Of a stretch of 64,000 nt of DNA, positions 35,040-47,214 are shown piece after piece. The stretch is from positions 1 to 64,000 of the forward strand of contig QWDQ01000016.1 of assembly GCA_003868215.1 (NCBI GenBank). The letters are read 5' to 3'. Both the position numbers and the translations under genes were made by a program. Source of the DNA: Pseudophaeomoniella oleicola. Lineage: Eukaryota; Ascomycota; Eurotiomycetes; Phaeomoniellales; Phaeomoniellaceae. Below the pieces are notes generated by a model, which worked only from the letters and a program-made list of their open reading frames with translations, was not told the origin of the DNA and searched no databases. Position 1 is the stretch's first letter; each line of letters opens with the position of its first letter.

Positions 35040-35696
35040 TCAAAGACCACTATAATTTAGTCTTATACTCGCCTGCCATAGTTCAACGAGCAAGGATCGG
35101 CTGCGAACTCCCCCATGGGCCAAGTTCGATCGATAGTCCAAAAGGAACGCCATGGCTTCAACAGCCGAATGTTGCGGCATTCCGACACTTTCGATCCACC
35201 AATTCCGCATCCGGCGGATATTTAGGGTATCCCTCATTCTTTCCCATGCTGCGGTCAGCCTACAAGTCATGATGCTCTGCAATGACCGATATCCCCGTGC
35301 AGCGACAGCGCTATTCAGCGAGCTGCATACCGTGGCGGTGAACGCATGCGCATGCCAGATATCCAGGATAGGGACGATGTCCTTGATGAGGTTGTTGAAA
35401 AAAGGGCAGACAGTAACACTTCTAGGGCTCCATTTTGTCCTCGGCAATTTTCGGCCAGTGGCATCTTGCATTGATACTGCATCCTTGCAGATCCGCCTCC
35501 CTAATAGGGGCAATGGCCGACGTGATTGGCAGGCTTCCGATGATCGAGATTCGAGACGTTCAACGCAAGGGTCGATCCTAATCTCTGTCTTCAAAAGGCC
35601 ATAGAATAGATACCCCGATTCGTTCATGAAGTCTGGTGAGGAAACTGTACGACTACCGATATACACCTGCCATAACATCGGACCACAAGTCGCCAA
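35040..35696 (-). CDS. Doubtful open frame, 218 codons
   Basis: Open frame starting with ATG on the minus strand, with product beginning MATCGPMLWQVYIGSRTVSS. It is uninterrupted but has no recognisable domain, signal peptide or repeat. The plus strand is also open for 150 codons over the same stretch, which is what a chance opening in GC-balanced DNA looks like. It could be a decayed gene or chance. Kept at low confidence so the frame is not lost. Confidence 0.2.
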   Translation of the reverse strand: MATCGPMLWQVYIGSRTVSSPDFMNESGYLFYGLLKTEIRIDPCVERLESRSSEACQSRRPLPLLGRRICKDAVSMQDATGRKLPRTKWSPRSVTVCPFFNNLIKDIVPILDIWHAHAFTATVCSSLNSAVAARGYRSLQSIMTCRLTAAWERMRDTLNIRRMRNWWIESVGMPQHSAVEAMAFLLDYRSNLAHGGVRSRSLLVELWQASIRLNYSGL

Positions 35697-35999
35697 TACG
35701 TAGAATCTGGCTGTTCACTTCATGCAGCATGACAATGGGCCGATGGCTGCAAGAACAAACATCGATTTCTTACAATGGGCCTATGCACTGATGAGTTGTC
35801 GTTCCCTGTGCCAAGAGTGTACAAGAACGGTTCACAGACCAACAGAAAGCAGAGAAATATTATGCTTCGAGAGTGGAACGGAAAAGAGCCAAGTTCCCAG
35901 TGGGGAGACATATATGAGAGGCTACTAGCAAACTATGCTTGATTTTACATTCACTATATGATCGCCATCACTACTCCCTCTCCATCGTCATATTTCGCT

Positions 36000-36000
<1 letters not shown>

Positions 36001-36027
<27 letters not shown>
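36001..36027. repeat. GA dinucleotide repeat
   Basis: Perfect (GA)n run of about 13 units, about 20 bases from the stop of the HET gene, probably in its 3' UTR. Confidence 0.9.
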
Positions 36028-36031
<4 letters not shown>

Positions 36032-36045
36032 AAGAGTATCTGTCA

Positions 36046-38297
36046 TTATGTGATTATGATTGTACGCTGGCCTTTGTCCTCTTGTTCTCCACCCGAAGAA
36101 CATGGTGGTTGCTCATCGATCATCATCGTTATTATTCGTGGATTCCAGGACCAGAAAGTCCCGATGCGCTTGTAAGTGCCCCCCCTGTCTTGAAAGCAGA
36201 GAACCAAGCCTCTCAGCTCATGTTGACTCTGATCGTGGTAAATCGGTACACAGAAGAAAGCCTCGCTCCCTGATTTTGTCAATGTGATACAATCGAGTCG
36301 GACCTCAGGATCAGGATCTTCGCAAACGTCTTCGCCTGCGGGATTGATATCATGTTCGTGAATCGACTTTATCTCCAAAGATAACGACGAGAAAGCACCG
36401 TTATGTTCCCCCAGAGTGATGGGTCTCACTAGACCGCGAAGTGACAGGTAGCCTCCAAATACCATCCCGAATGGGTATTCCGTCTGGTGAATTACGTGAA
36501 CTTCTTTGACTGTGGCAATGATCGCATCGCTTTTCCAACTGAGCGGCTGACATACCGGTCCGTCTATCGAGGCCCATGACCATGATGGGACCTGGTCAAT
36601 AGATTTAGTATTCTGGGGATTTGCCACGTGCCATAATAATTGGTTTTCAATAAATGTGCGCCAAAGTCCTGCTGTGTACTCGCACTGGGTTGTTGCTGAG
36701 AGGCGCTTTGCGACTCCACCAAGTGCGACTAATTTGTCCCTTGCAAACGAAAGATGAGCTTCTGAATATGTCTCAACGATATGAGTCCATGCTATGAAAG
36801 GCCGGATCTGCTTTGGGAACTGGCTCTCTGCACTATGGTCGACGTCCTGGTCGAGTCCCTCTGCAGGTCCAAATCGCTTGAGTTTATCGCTCATAGGGTT
36901 GCGCCCAGGGAGGAAGCCGTCAGGAAGGATTTCCATGGCGTCATTTTGACAGCATTCCCATACGAGCTGTCGGCGTCCAAAATGCAATACTCTCTTAGCC
37001 AACAGACGCTCTTGTAATACCCATGCTCGCCCCATTAGAGGGGCATCTTCTATCTCAGCTGTCCACATCCCGTTGTCGACTATCCGATATTGTCGAGGGG
37101 TATTCCCAACTTGACACAGCTCGATAAGGGGGGGATTCAAGGTTTCAAGGCATCTTTCTGAGAAGAGACCCTTGCTGCTGTCCTCAGCGAACGTTGCAGC
37201 GATGTTTAAGCTTGCATGGGTGTATGTTTTGTCCATCATGGCTGCCTCATGCTGCCAATCGGTATCGAGTACCGTATCCTGCACAATGCATAGAGAATCG
37301 ATCCATATGTATTGAAAACCCAGCCGATAGGTTATAGTCATGGCTTCCTGGAAGCTTTTGGGTAGATCTGTGATCTTTATGCCGTTTTCAAAATCTTTTT
37401 GGTTAGAGGTCCTCAATTTCAAGAAGTCTTTTGAGCCCCAACAATGACTAAGGGTGACAAAAGATGGTTTTTCGCACATGTTAAATTTGGGATTTTGAAG
37501 CAGCTTGACTCGGCCATTGGTGTAGTCTCCTAGGTCGATCAAGCGTGTGGGATACCAATTCTCTTCTTGCTGCTTCTTCCGGCAGCGTTCATGAGTTTCC
37601 TTGCACTCACGAACCCAGTGCAAAGCTATTCTGAGAGACTCTTCGGATTCCGTGGATTCTGAAGTAAGATTTCTGATTCTTTTCTCAACTTCTGTTATCT
37701 GTCAGATACGCAAGTCTCATGAACGACATATTCGGGCTTTGGCTTACTGGATGCATCATGAAGGACGAAAAGCTTTGAGGTTGTCCATGGCTCATTCTGG
37801 CCTGTAATATTCAACGTTGCGTCCACTTGAAGCTCGAGAATGTCGCCGTGGGTTGTATCTGCATGCTCAATGTGTAGCTGGTATTGAATATCCATATGAA
37901 TGGGTTCTTGCGTATCCAAGACCATGTGGACGTTGAACCCTAGCTCATCACAGATTGCAAAACAGATGTAACATCGTTCTCGAAAACCGGACAACAATGT
38001 ATCAAGGCCAACGCCTAAGTCCTTCCCTTTCACCACAGAGTCATCGTCATCGTCGTCTATAAGAGGAAGCCTTTGTAGGACTTCCCGGCAACGAAAGCAT
38101 AGTAAAGCCAACGTTGAGTTAGGCCTGTGCTTCGAATTCTGCGGCACCTTCACATCAGGCTCCACACGGCCTCTGCACCATTTGCGTATGAGGGTAATCA
38201 TCGTGGAAATGAACTCTTGTATTGCAAAGTGAAGACACCTGCAACAAGATATGAGCTCATGGCAGCGAACAAGTGCGATATATGATTGATGGGTCAT
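36046..38297 (-). CDS. HET-domain protein, two exons
   Basis: Exons on the minus strand are 37748-38297 and 36046-37691, giving 731 aa; the intron (56 bp) runs GTAAGC to TAACAG. The three HET blocks are present: FVTLSHCWG at about 261-269, LGFQYIWIDSLCIVQD at about 307-322 and APLMGRAWVLQERLLAKRVL at about 403-422. HET proteins act in heterokaryon incompatibility or related self/non-self cell-death responses in moulds (family knowledge). Residues 65-115 carry two CxxC pairs (LLCFRC and RCYIC), a possible zinc site often seen before HET domains, with a run of six Asp between them. The C-terminal 250 residues hold a GxPSWSWAS-like block (VPSWSWASIDG). An internal ATG giving MITLIRKW would shorten the start by 32 residues. 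Confidence 0.88.
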
Positions 38298-39598
38298 CTT
38301 ACGTGCCGGTACTCTGTGCCTAACCTAGGTACCCTACAAGATTGCCCCCTGACTCCTACAGTCGAAAGAAACTCATAGGACATCGAAAACTGCACTGCCA
38401 CAGATCCTTACACCTCGAGATGTGCAATTCATAAGAGAACATAATTATTAGGATGTCACACCATCGACAATAAGGTCGGTCATCTTACCCTTGGTAACGA
38501 GAACGCCTACATATCATCGAAGATTTGGAGGGGTATCCTTAATGCCAAGACATTACGACAGTCTGCTTCCTGTATCTTCAGGTAGCGGAGCATGCCCCAT
38601 GCCCCGTGAAGGACGAGTGAATGTCACCCTTCTACCATCGCTTCTTCGCGTAAGCCGGATACTTTCTTCGCGCAAGGCGTGCAGCATCCGTCCTATGAGC
38701 GGAAGCAGGTCCGTTAAGTCCGTTGCATGAAGTAGACACAGCAAGCATGAGTTTGCCAACCAAATCAAAACGCCTCCGAAGGAAATCCCGAATCAGATTA
38801 GCCTCCACAGTCTCTGGACCTTGCCTATCTGGGTAATTAGATGTCAGAGCATCTTGCGAACTTTAGCGAATCCCAGACGCTTGTAGGCGAATGGGGGCTC
38901 ACTACAATATCAGGAAGGTGCCTTACTAGTACGACCTGTATTGCTTTTTACTGGTAACAAACATAGGACTCCAAGGATTCTATACAGATCCATCTTAGGG
39001 TTTACAGTACATCTTCATCTCTGTCATACAGACAAGGACTATGTACTGCCCATAGCACACAACGGGACAGTACAACAATAAAGGTAAAGCATGTCGCTGT
39101 ATTGCCCTGCTCGTGTTGAACGACAACTCCAGAAGATGTGGTCTCGGATTTCTGTCGTATCAAACTGTTCAACAATCCCCCATATGCTTAGCTCAATAGC
39201 GCTAGCATTAGTATCTGAAGTTCATACAAAGACTGAAGTTCAAGCCCAACAATTCACGCCAACACAAGGCAAGGCTGGGCATCATCAGCTGACAAAAGAG
39301 GAACCTTGGATATCACGTAGACGTGCGTTTTCATTCTCGTGATCAGCTGCTGGACGGTGATGCATCCTGACATACATATTTTGGCCCACGTTGTGGCTCA
39401 TATTGACTTTCGTATTATGCCTTTAGTATCACCGTCCATGAAAATCAGGATTTGGGAGGCCTAAGGTGCGTGTTGAAACGAAGCAATGTCTTGTGCTGCT
39501 GATGCATCACAGCTCTTGCGCAATCGGGCCGCGAAACAAGCGTTCTCAGCGTTGTCCTCCTTTCACGCAGACGGTTGATTTTCAGCAGTGCTCATGCT
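38298..39598. other. 1.3 kb intergenic region
   Basis: Promoter side of the HET gene and 3' side of Med16. The palindrome CCTAGGTACC occurs at about 38325. Only small overlapping frames. Confidence 0.5.
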
Positions 39599-42562
39599 TC
39601 ACTGGCGCCGTTCCACCAAGAAGTTGGCTTCACACACACACCTGCTTATGTGTTGTCGGAAGTAGGGCGGAAGGCCTCTTCCAGGCGTAAGGTCTTCACT
39701 GATCTCCCCACATCGTACACATTTCCGGACTTTCTGGTCCGACCTCGTGTCATCCTTTGGAAAGCACTTGATGGGGCGTTTTTTGTGTACATCCACGAAC
39801 GGTCTTGCTTGAGACCAGATACCTAGCCAGTTATACTCTCCTTCCCATACGTCCAGTCGATTGACTTCTGTCCGGGTGATTGGCAGTATTTCCTTGACTA
39901 CCCGTGGAATCACGCCTGCAAGGACCTCTGGCACTTTGGCCTGAGTCAGCATCTCCCGCTCTATAGCTGCCTTCTGTGCATCGGTGGTAACGCCAGCCGC
40001 TTCATAGGCGTTGGCCACGTACTTATCGATTCCGACTATCAATCTTTCTACTGCCTCCATTTTGACGGGGGACGCGGGTTCTCCTGTGACTGATGAAGAC
40101 GAGTTCGGCATGAAACTTGGGTCGATCTCACGCGCGATCCGAGTGAAAGCGGGAAGTGCCTTCGGATTCACAGCCGAGCCTGACTGGTGAGCAATTGTCA
40201 AACCACGAAGTGCGCGGGAAACATGGCGAAGGAAGAAACGGGACCACGAGGATAAGAATAGTAAGGTTGTCAATTCAGCGTGTGATGGCTCCATATTTCC
40301 TGGCGAAGACGGAGGAGTAGGGAAGGTTGGATGTGCGATCTCAAAGAGATTGTTGAGAAGATAGGCAAATAATGATTGGGCATAATTGATGTTGTGCAGT
40401 ACAGCTGATAGGACGTCTGTAGAAGGTGTTAATAACCATCGTCAAAGCTTCCACTTGCCTTTATTACCTGGATCTCTGTATTCTACACCGCCGTTCTGTT
40501 TCAAGTATGTAAGGATGAGAAGGAGATGTAATGATATATGTCGAATATTCAATGTGGTCCAGCAGAAGGCCGATGAGACGTTGCGCTGTGTTCCCGTACC
40601 GAAGGAAGCCTGCATGCTGAGAACTTTCGGGATGAACGTCTTCTTCGCTAGTTGGTCCAGGCTAGTTGTGAAATCAGAATCGACAAACAACGATCGGTAT
40701 ACTATCTGCGCGAATGCTGTTTCATGGTCTGCTTGCCGTCAACTCATGTCAAAGAAAATAGCCTTCGAGACATACCTCTAAGTTCCTCCATGACAATTTT
40801 TAGGATATCGTCCGTAGCAGTGGTCCCGAAGCATGCTCGAGCAAACACAAGTGATAGAGCATGGAGTGCCGTCTCGATACCAACTGTAATAGTTAGCACA
40901 ATCCACTAGGAGGGTATTAGGGAGGATCAGGCTAACGCTGTCGGTCCTCGTCATTCTGGATGATCTGCCACATCTTCATATTCCTACAGTGGAGTTTGCC
41001 TGCACTGTTCACGGACACCGCAACTACTCCATTTTGTGACAGAGCCACGTGCAAGCCGTCCGTCTCCGATTCTGCACCTTGAAAGGCGAAGCCAGCTCGA
41101 GCAAGAGATGATGCTTTGCCAAATTCTTGCTGCTGATACTGGTCGAGCATGAAAGCCGAGTCGTGGAATGAAATCGAACCATCTCCGAGGACAAATGCAA
41201 TCAGGCCATTGTCAGCGTCCTGCACGGATACGACGGCTTGACTGAGATGAACATCGTCCAAACGAGTGATTTCAAACCTTCTCTACGCAGGACATCAATT
41301 TCAAGTTCGATGAGATTTATTAGTGACATACCTTAGGTTTGGCCTCCCCGGTCTTTGCCCCTATCTCATCGAAACTCGGGTGCAATTTCTGTTCTGATAT
41401 GCTCAGCTGCCACCGCACGACTACCGATGGCGAAGCATGTGCATTGTTTGGCATGCCTATAGAGTTGAGGCTTGTCGAGTATACAGCCAAGATGATTGGA
41501 GCTCTCTGTTCTGTCTTTTCGATATCCGATGTCTGTATGATCTCGAGGTGTGAAAGGTTCAGCGTGGAGTAGGAAGGAGGCGTCGCCTCTCCGAGGAGTT
41601 CATTGCTCGGTTCCTTGAAGATACCGCCCGACACGTTCTGCCTTATGTGTTCGACATGAATGTTGGCTTGCCGAATGTTCTCTTGTTGGCCTTTCTCTGG
41701 AGCCCATTCAATTCTGACCCGAAACACGTGGAGTTTCCTGTCATAGGTCTGCATTGCAAGCAGCAAGCTGCCATCTGATTCAAGTGTCAACACAAATTCT
41801 TTGCCGAAAAGAGCGGGAAGGAGACCTGCCTCGCATGGAGCCCATTGCAGCATGTGTGACCAGCTCACCACTTGAAGAAATCCTTTGGAGGCTTGCTGAG
41901 GCAGTCTTGAAAGCCCCATTTGCCTGTTGATACAACAGTCTGAAGTTCCCAGACTTCGTCACAATGGCCAACGCTAGATTGTGATGAGGGCCATGAGGAA
42001 TCCGTTTCGTGGGTAGGTAGGTCCAATTGTTGTCCTTGGAGGTTGGGAGAAACCACAAGCTCGGCCTATCCCTATTCAGCCAATACATACCAACAGGACG
42101 ATTCAGATCATTTTCATGGTCTTCGGCAGCGCGGTGGAGCATGTTGAACGAGTTCAATGCCATGTATGAGTGGTTGCCGATGGTGATCCTGCCTGCAGCA
42201 TCCGCTATTGCCAGATCCATGAGGGTGGAGCTCCACAAGATACTGACGAACGGATGTTTACCATCGTTGGTAATTGGTTTGTCCATGTTGACGTCTTCCT
42301 TGAGCGTCCAACGACCGTTCGAGGGGTCGCACGAGAGGAACGCGAACTTCACAGACATGCCATCAGGGGCGATATAGGCAAGGCAACCCGTCTTTGACCA
42401 GGCTATAGTTTGAGAACAGCCATTGGTATGCAATTCATGTAGCCTCTGTGGTAACCCTTTCAATGACGTCGGAATTGGCATGTGCATGGCTGCATCCATG
42501 GCAGCGTTTTCCATGCCGGCATTGTCGCCAAAGAGATCATCGACCTCCATATTATCATCCAT
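39599..42562 (-). CDS. MED16: Mediator complex subunit 16 (Med16/Sin4), six exons
   Basis: Minus-strand exons are 41826-42562, 41332-41767, 40937-41282, 40776-40883, 40468-40728 and 39599-40416, totalling 901 aa. The N-terminal half is a WD40-like propeller opening with an acidic stretch (MDDNMEVDDLFGDN), then TIAWSKTGCLAYIAPDG and FVSILWSSTLMDLAIADAAG. The middle and C-terminal half carry helical Med16 blocks (SLFAYLLNNLFEIAHPTFP, LLFLSSWSRFFLRHVSRALR). The end has paired cysteines (KCVRCGEISED, then ISRCVCEANFLVERR), typical of Med16. It belongs to the Mediator tail and relays activator signals to RNA polymerase II (family knowledge). Intron 1 has a weak donor (GTCTCC); introns 2-5 are canonical. 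Confidence 0.93.
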
Positions 42563-43677
42563 GATGTATATTGCCAGAAGTGTTCAATAAGGAGACGTTT
42601 ATAGTCGAGGATACAATGGATGCAACGGGTGATAATGGATCATCGACATCCTGATGCTGGCTGGTAGGTAGATTGTCGACGTAGATTATACCTTTATAGC
42701 TGGAAAAGAGCAAATTGACGGGAAGGTATAGTTAAGTGTTGGGAATTGAATGACATGCTGCTTCAAATAACCAGACACCACACCACATTACGTTGGCTGA
42801 TTGACTGGACAGCAAGTATAAGACATAGAATTGATAGATACAGTTAATGAGGCTCTTCCAATATCGTAACTTGACCGGCTGAGAGCGACGATGATTCTGT
42901 TGTGTGGGGAAACTCGCTTTAACTTAGTAATCATCAACTAAGGCACACCATGGACCGTCTAATCGGGATCGTCTCTCTCTGCCCCTGTCGATTCTTCCTC
43001 CCACCGAGCACTTAAGTTTATCGTAGTAAGTCCCCCCATGCTCCTCTTAGCCGCCATTACTTTGCCCTTTCAGGGGTCTCGTTCAAGCATCTCCAGGACA
43101 ACGCATCGCTATGAGGCTTAACCCTTTTGATGCCTAATTTCGCATTCCCCCTCCCAATCCCCCATTCCTTCTCAACCACCAACCACCAGATCCTTTCCCC
43201 CAAAGCCCTTGAGCCCCCAAATCTTGGTTGTTGCCATAACTGTGAGGGTACAACTTAGGGTCCACATGTTTACGTCTTAACTGGGAGTGGGAGACTTGCC
43301 TTCCCGCTGATTACGCCAACCTTCTGTTCCCCATTCAACGAAGGTGACTTAATTAACCATATTCCTTGACTCGACTGAACTCGGCCGCACTTCGTTCTTC
43401 AGCATTCACCATAGTAAAGTTACCTCTCACCGACCCTATCCGCTCTTCCTTTCCTTCTGTTTCCAACGACCTCATTCTCAATTTCATAGACCTTACCGTA
43501 TCTTGCGAATCAGAAGAGAAGCGACTCTATCTCGCAAATTTCCAGTCTACTATACAATCGCATTTGGTCGGCCGTACAACGAAACAGCCCATCGATGAGG
43601 CTCTGCGTCTCCAAACCGCAACTCCTTGTTAACACAACACCCATATCTCATAGTGTCAGCCGACGGCAGTCAACGAG
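42563..43677. promoter_or_regulatory. Divergent promoter region of Med16 and the sirtuin
   Basis: 1.1 kb between two divergent ATGs. The right 600 bases are pyrimidine-rich and probably the sirtuin leader; an open frame there (43366-43632) starts at TTG and is not called. No TATA box stands out. Confidence 0.45.
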
Positions 43678-45474
43678 ATGTCCTCAGACTCAGAACTGAG
43701 TGATGCCCCGGCCTATCTAGAAGATCCTCAAGACTTTTGTCTGACTCCACCGCCATCTCAGTCAGGTGACAGGGATGACAGTTCAGTGCATCACAATGAA
43801 GACATGCCACCATCACGAAAGAGGCGAAGAATAGATGTGGTAGAGCGGAAGACCCGGAATCTCCAGTTGGATGGCGACTTGGATCGTGAAGCAGACAATG
43901 AGGCTCTGAATTTGATGTTGAGGGCCTTGCGAAAGAGGCGGAAAATTGTAGTGGTTGCCGGCGCCGGCATCTCTGTGTCGGCTGGTATCCCAGATTTTCG
44001 ATCGTCACACGGCCTGTTTCGCACACTGAAGGATGAACACAAATTGAAAGCTTCGGGAAAGCAATTGTTCGACGCATCAGTCTATCATAATGACTCGTCC
44101 ACCGAGTCTTTCCACGACATGGTCCGATCGCTATCGGATCTATCCGCTAAAGCACAACCCACGCTTTTCCATCAACTGCTTGCTCGACTTGCAAAAGAAG
44201 AGAGACTATTACGATTATACACTCAGAATGTAGATGGTCTAGAATTGGCGCTTCCACCTTTGGCGACGCAGGTGCCGCTGAATCACAAGGCTCCATGGCC
44301 GCGCACCATACAGCTCCACGGTGGACTCGAGAAAATGGTCTGTCACAAATGCAAGCATATCTCGCAATTCAACCCAGAGTTATTTACCGGTGCGACGCCT
44401 CCATTATGTCAAGAATGCGTTGAAAGAGATTCTGTGCGCACAACCTACGCGGGAAAGCGCAGCCATGGTGTCGGCCGGCTACGTCCAAGGATTGTCCTCT
44501 ACAATGAAGCAAATCCTGATGAAGATGCAATAGGCGCTGTTGTAGCAGCTGATCTACGAGCTCGACCGGATGCTGTTATTGTGGTCGGAACTAGTCTCAA
44601 GATTCCTCCTGTACGAAGAATTGTCAAGGAAATGTGTCTAACCACCAGAGGACGGCAGAATGGTATCACTATGATGATCAACAAAGAGACATTGACCCTC
44701 GGTAAAGATCTGGATGATTGCTTCGATATACTGATTGAAGGCGAATCGGATGAGGTAGCTCGAATGGCTAATCTGAGAGACTGGACTGATGACAATGTCG
44801 GTGACATTGAGGAGGTGACTGCTTCAGATATCGAAAGAGCCAAATCAAGACAGATCAGTGTCCTGATATCCACGCCAAAGAAGAAGAAACAGACATTCCT
44901 AACCTCAAGTGGCATATTGACGCCACCTATCAGCGTTGACGAAGAAATCAAAATGGAGGGAGAGGCTTCAGATTCAACGCATGAAGGCACAACGAAGAAT
45001 CCTGCAAGCTCAGGTCGCTCTCTTGCAGACGTCCTTGGTTATTCCAATAAGGAGAATCGACAGAAAAAATCCAAAACCAATTCGATGCTCAAGACCGTCA
45101 CATCAACAAAGCCAAAGAAACCGCCGAAGAACACCAAGAAGCGCTCTATCGCAGCGAAGCAATCGAGGATCACTGGCACTGTGTCTAAAGCTAACACTAT
45201 ATCCGTGGAGGTCAAGGACTCCGACCGCTCGGCTTCTGCAGCGCGGTCAGCTTCTTCCAAACCTTTGGGTCCGATTTCAACAGTGGCTCCGCGGAACAAT
45301 GCTACAGTATTATTTCCAAATTTGGGTGGTATGGACAGACGGCAGTCCTCTGACTCGGCGGGGAGCATTGGGTCAACCATTATCGCGACGTCTGGGAGTG
45401 ACGATAATCAGCTGAAACGAAAGGAACCGTGTAGCTCCAGGCTTCCAGCGGATATTGCCAGATTGTTGAATTAG
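43678..45474 (+). CDS. HST4: NAD-dependent histone deacetylase, Hst3/Hst4-type sirtuin
   Basis: Single exon, 598 aa. NAD-binding motif GAGISVSAGIPDFRS at 95-109, TQNVDG at 182-187, catalytic His at about 214 (IQLHGGLEK), and zinc cysteines in CHKC (222, 225) and CQEC (244, 247). The block GKRSHGVGRLRPRIVLYNEA and GTSLKIPPVRRIVKEMC are characteristic of the Hst3/Hst4 branch, which removes acetyl from histone H3 Lys56 (family knowledge). N-terminal 75 residues are polar with a basic NLS-like RKRRRID at about 47-53. The C-terminal 220 residues are Ser/Lys-rich and disordered, with KPKKPPKNTKKR as another basic patch. Symbol by closest subfamily; Hst3 versus Hst4 cannot be separated here. Confidence 0.92.
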   Translation: MSSDSELSDAPAYLEDPQDFCLTPPPSQSGDRDDSSVHHNEDMPPSRKRRRIDVVERKTRNLQLDGDLDREADNEALNLMLRALRKRRKIVVVAGAGISVSAGIPDFRSSHGLFRTLKDEHKLKASGKQLFDASVYHNDSSTESFHDMVRSLSDLSAKAQPTLFHQLLARLAKEERLLRLYTQNVDGLELALPPLATQVPLNHKAPWPRTIQLHGGLEKMVCHKCKHISQFNPELFTGATPPLCQECVERDSVRTTYAGKRSHGVGRLRPRIVLYNEANPDEDAIGAVVAADLRARPDAVIVVGTSLKIPPVRRIVKEMCLTTRGRQNGITMMINKETLTLGKDLDDCFDILIEGESDEVARMANLRDWTDDNVGDIEEVTASDIERAKSRQISVLISTPKKKKQTFLTSSGILTPPISVDEEIKMEGEASDSTHEGTTKNPASSGRSLADVLGYSNKENRQKKSKTNSMLKTVTSTKPKKPPKNTKKRSIAAKQSRITGTVSKANTISVEVKDSDRSASAARSASSKPLGPISTVAPRNNATVLFPNLGGMDRRQSSDSAGSIGSTIIATSGSDDNQLKRKEPCSSRLPADIARLLN

Positions 45475-47214
45475 GTGCGGAGTGTTTTCTTTTCCCGCGT
45501 AGAGCGGCTGGAGTCCTTTTCTTAAACCCAGCGCATTCCTGGGTGACGATTTCATCGTCATTGGCGTTTTTGCTTCACAGCATATATCTGTAAGGAGTCC
45601 AAAAGAAACCGGACTCTCTACTTCTTCCTCTACTTGCATTTTCTCTTTCAACCATCATTCCTCAACATTCCCACGACCGCCGTCGCTTCCGATATTGCTC
45701 TTCAAAGAGAAGGCATTCAGCACTGACGGAACGACGCAAAGATCACCAAGTTCTCTTAGTAGGAACGACCAAGTATCATTGCTTAATCACACTCTATTCG
45801 GAGAGGTGCATCCTCCCTCCCCAAGTTGCACGAGAGCTTTCATATCAGATAAACGCATACACGACCCGCGCTTTTTCTCCCATCCCTCAAAGCGATGAGG
45901 ACGGAAGTCGAAGGCCTTACCTATGTACCTAGCTAGCTAGAATATCATTCTTGCAAAACAAGAAACCTCCACCAATCAATAATTGCTCGTTTCGACTGAC
46001 TGACTGACTGACTGACTGACTGACTCACCTGGAACCTTTAAATGAAGTCGTGAGATCCGGTTTATTATTCTTTGATCATTGATTAGGTGTCTTGGTGAGG
46101 GACCGGGACTGCTTTTGGTTGGGTAGAGAGACCAGACCTAGGGATTGTATGTAGGTGGGTAAGGTAATTAGGAAGATAGTTATTTGTGAGTATCACCAGA
46201 TATGTATCTAAGGTATTAGGTAGTCAGGCATCCATGGTATCTATCTATCATCCTCTTTATGCCTAGGTACCTAGATCTACATGAATCATACATACATATC
46301 TCTACGACAGGATTTTTAATTAGAACGCAGCTTGAGTCAAGAGCCGACCGATAGTCTTAAGTACTTGGGCAACGTCGGATTTTTGTGGGATACATTGGGA
46401 ACATCACCGATTGTTTGTTAGGGAAGTAGATAGTTGGATAGATAGATAGATGGTGAGTAGGTGGCTATTGGTACATAGAGAGATTTTTTTTTCCGCGTTG
46501 AAAGTAAACATACATGAACGAATAGGTACCTGAGGTAGGTAGGTGCACATATATGATAAAAGAAATTGGGATGAAGAGACGATGCTAGGCCGAACTTGCT
46601 TGCTTGCTGAGTACTGTGCTTGAACATGGCTATGAGAAACAGGAAAATTGAGAGTTTGGGGGTGACATGAGGAGGGGATAGAGCGGTCAGACAGATCGAG
46701 TGATCTCCTTGTCGTAACTGGTAAATTCCTTTCCAGCGCACGGTGGGTGTCGTGAGGTTTTGCGACAGGCCGATTCCCGGAGAGAGGAGAGAAGTAGATT
46801 GGGTGTCTTCTACTTTTGTTCGTCGAGATAAAAGATCATTTATGGTCATTAAAGGAAGATCGGAGGCAACGTTGGAGGCTGTTGTTCGTACATCGGGATC
46901 CGTAAGTGCCCACCTTTCCCTTGACCCTTTGCCCTGTCAAAATTTTGATGACATAGGTTGAACACACATTAGAACATTAACAATAATGCAACGGATCGTT
47001 CCAAGAGATCCGATGGGGGTATAGAGTGCTGTGGATATGGAAGATAGAACCAGCCACTGAAAGATGAAAACAACTCCGTGATACTTCGCCGATTGTCCCA
47101 AAGAATTAGGGAAAGAAAGAACACCAGACGCCAGTTGCTCGATGTCGCTGTTTGACATATGAAAGGTGAAGTGTCGCTCAAATCGTTGACAAAGAATTCG
47201 TCATACAAGTAGGT
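45475..47214. other. 1.7 kb between convergent sirtuin and homeobox genes
   Basis: Holds both 3' UTRs, an ACTG tetranucleotide repeat and several TAGGTACCTAG-like palindromes (near 45927, 46261, 46525). Frames at 46418-46849 and 46937-47208 (-) are not protein-like. Confidence 0.5.
45994..46025. repeat. ACTG tetranucleotide repeat
   Basis: About eight uninterrupted GACT units followed by unique sequence. Confidence 0.9.

Larger units (their letters stand above)
33657..36045. other. 2.4 kb region without a firm gene
   Basis: Contains the promoter of the C2H2 gene and the 3' UTR of the HET gene. A frame ending at 33795 (-) has a protein-like tail (LDFDMDLPSCIGEHPSAAFY) that may be an upstream frame or lost exon. 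A 218-codon frame at 35040-35696 (-) is listed separately. TATATAG near 34454 could be a promoter element for an unseen gene. Confidence 0.4.

Noticed and set aside
43366-43632. 88-codon frame before the sirtuin
   Set aside because: Starts at TTG, pyrimidine-rich leader composition; most likely 5' UTR.
45695-45898. 67-codon frame after the sirtuin
   Set aside because: Short, no features, lies in the expected 3' UTR region.
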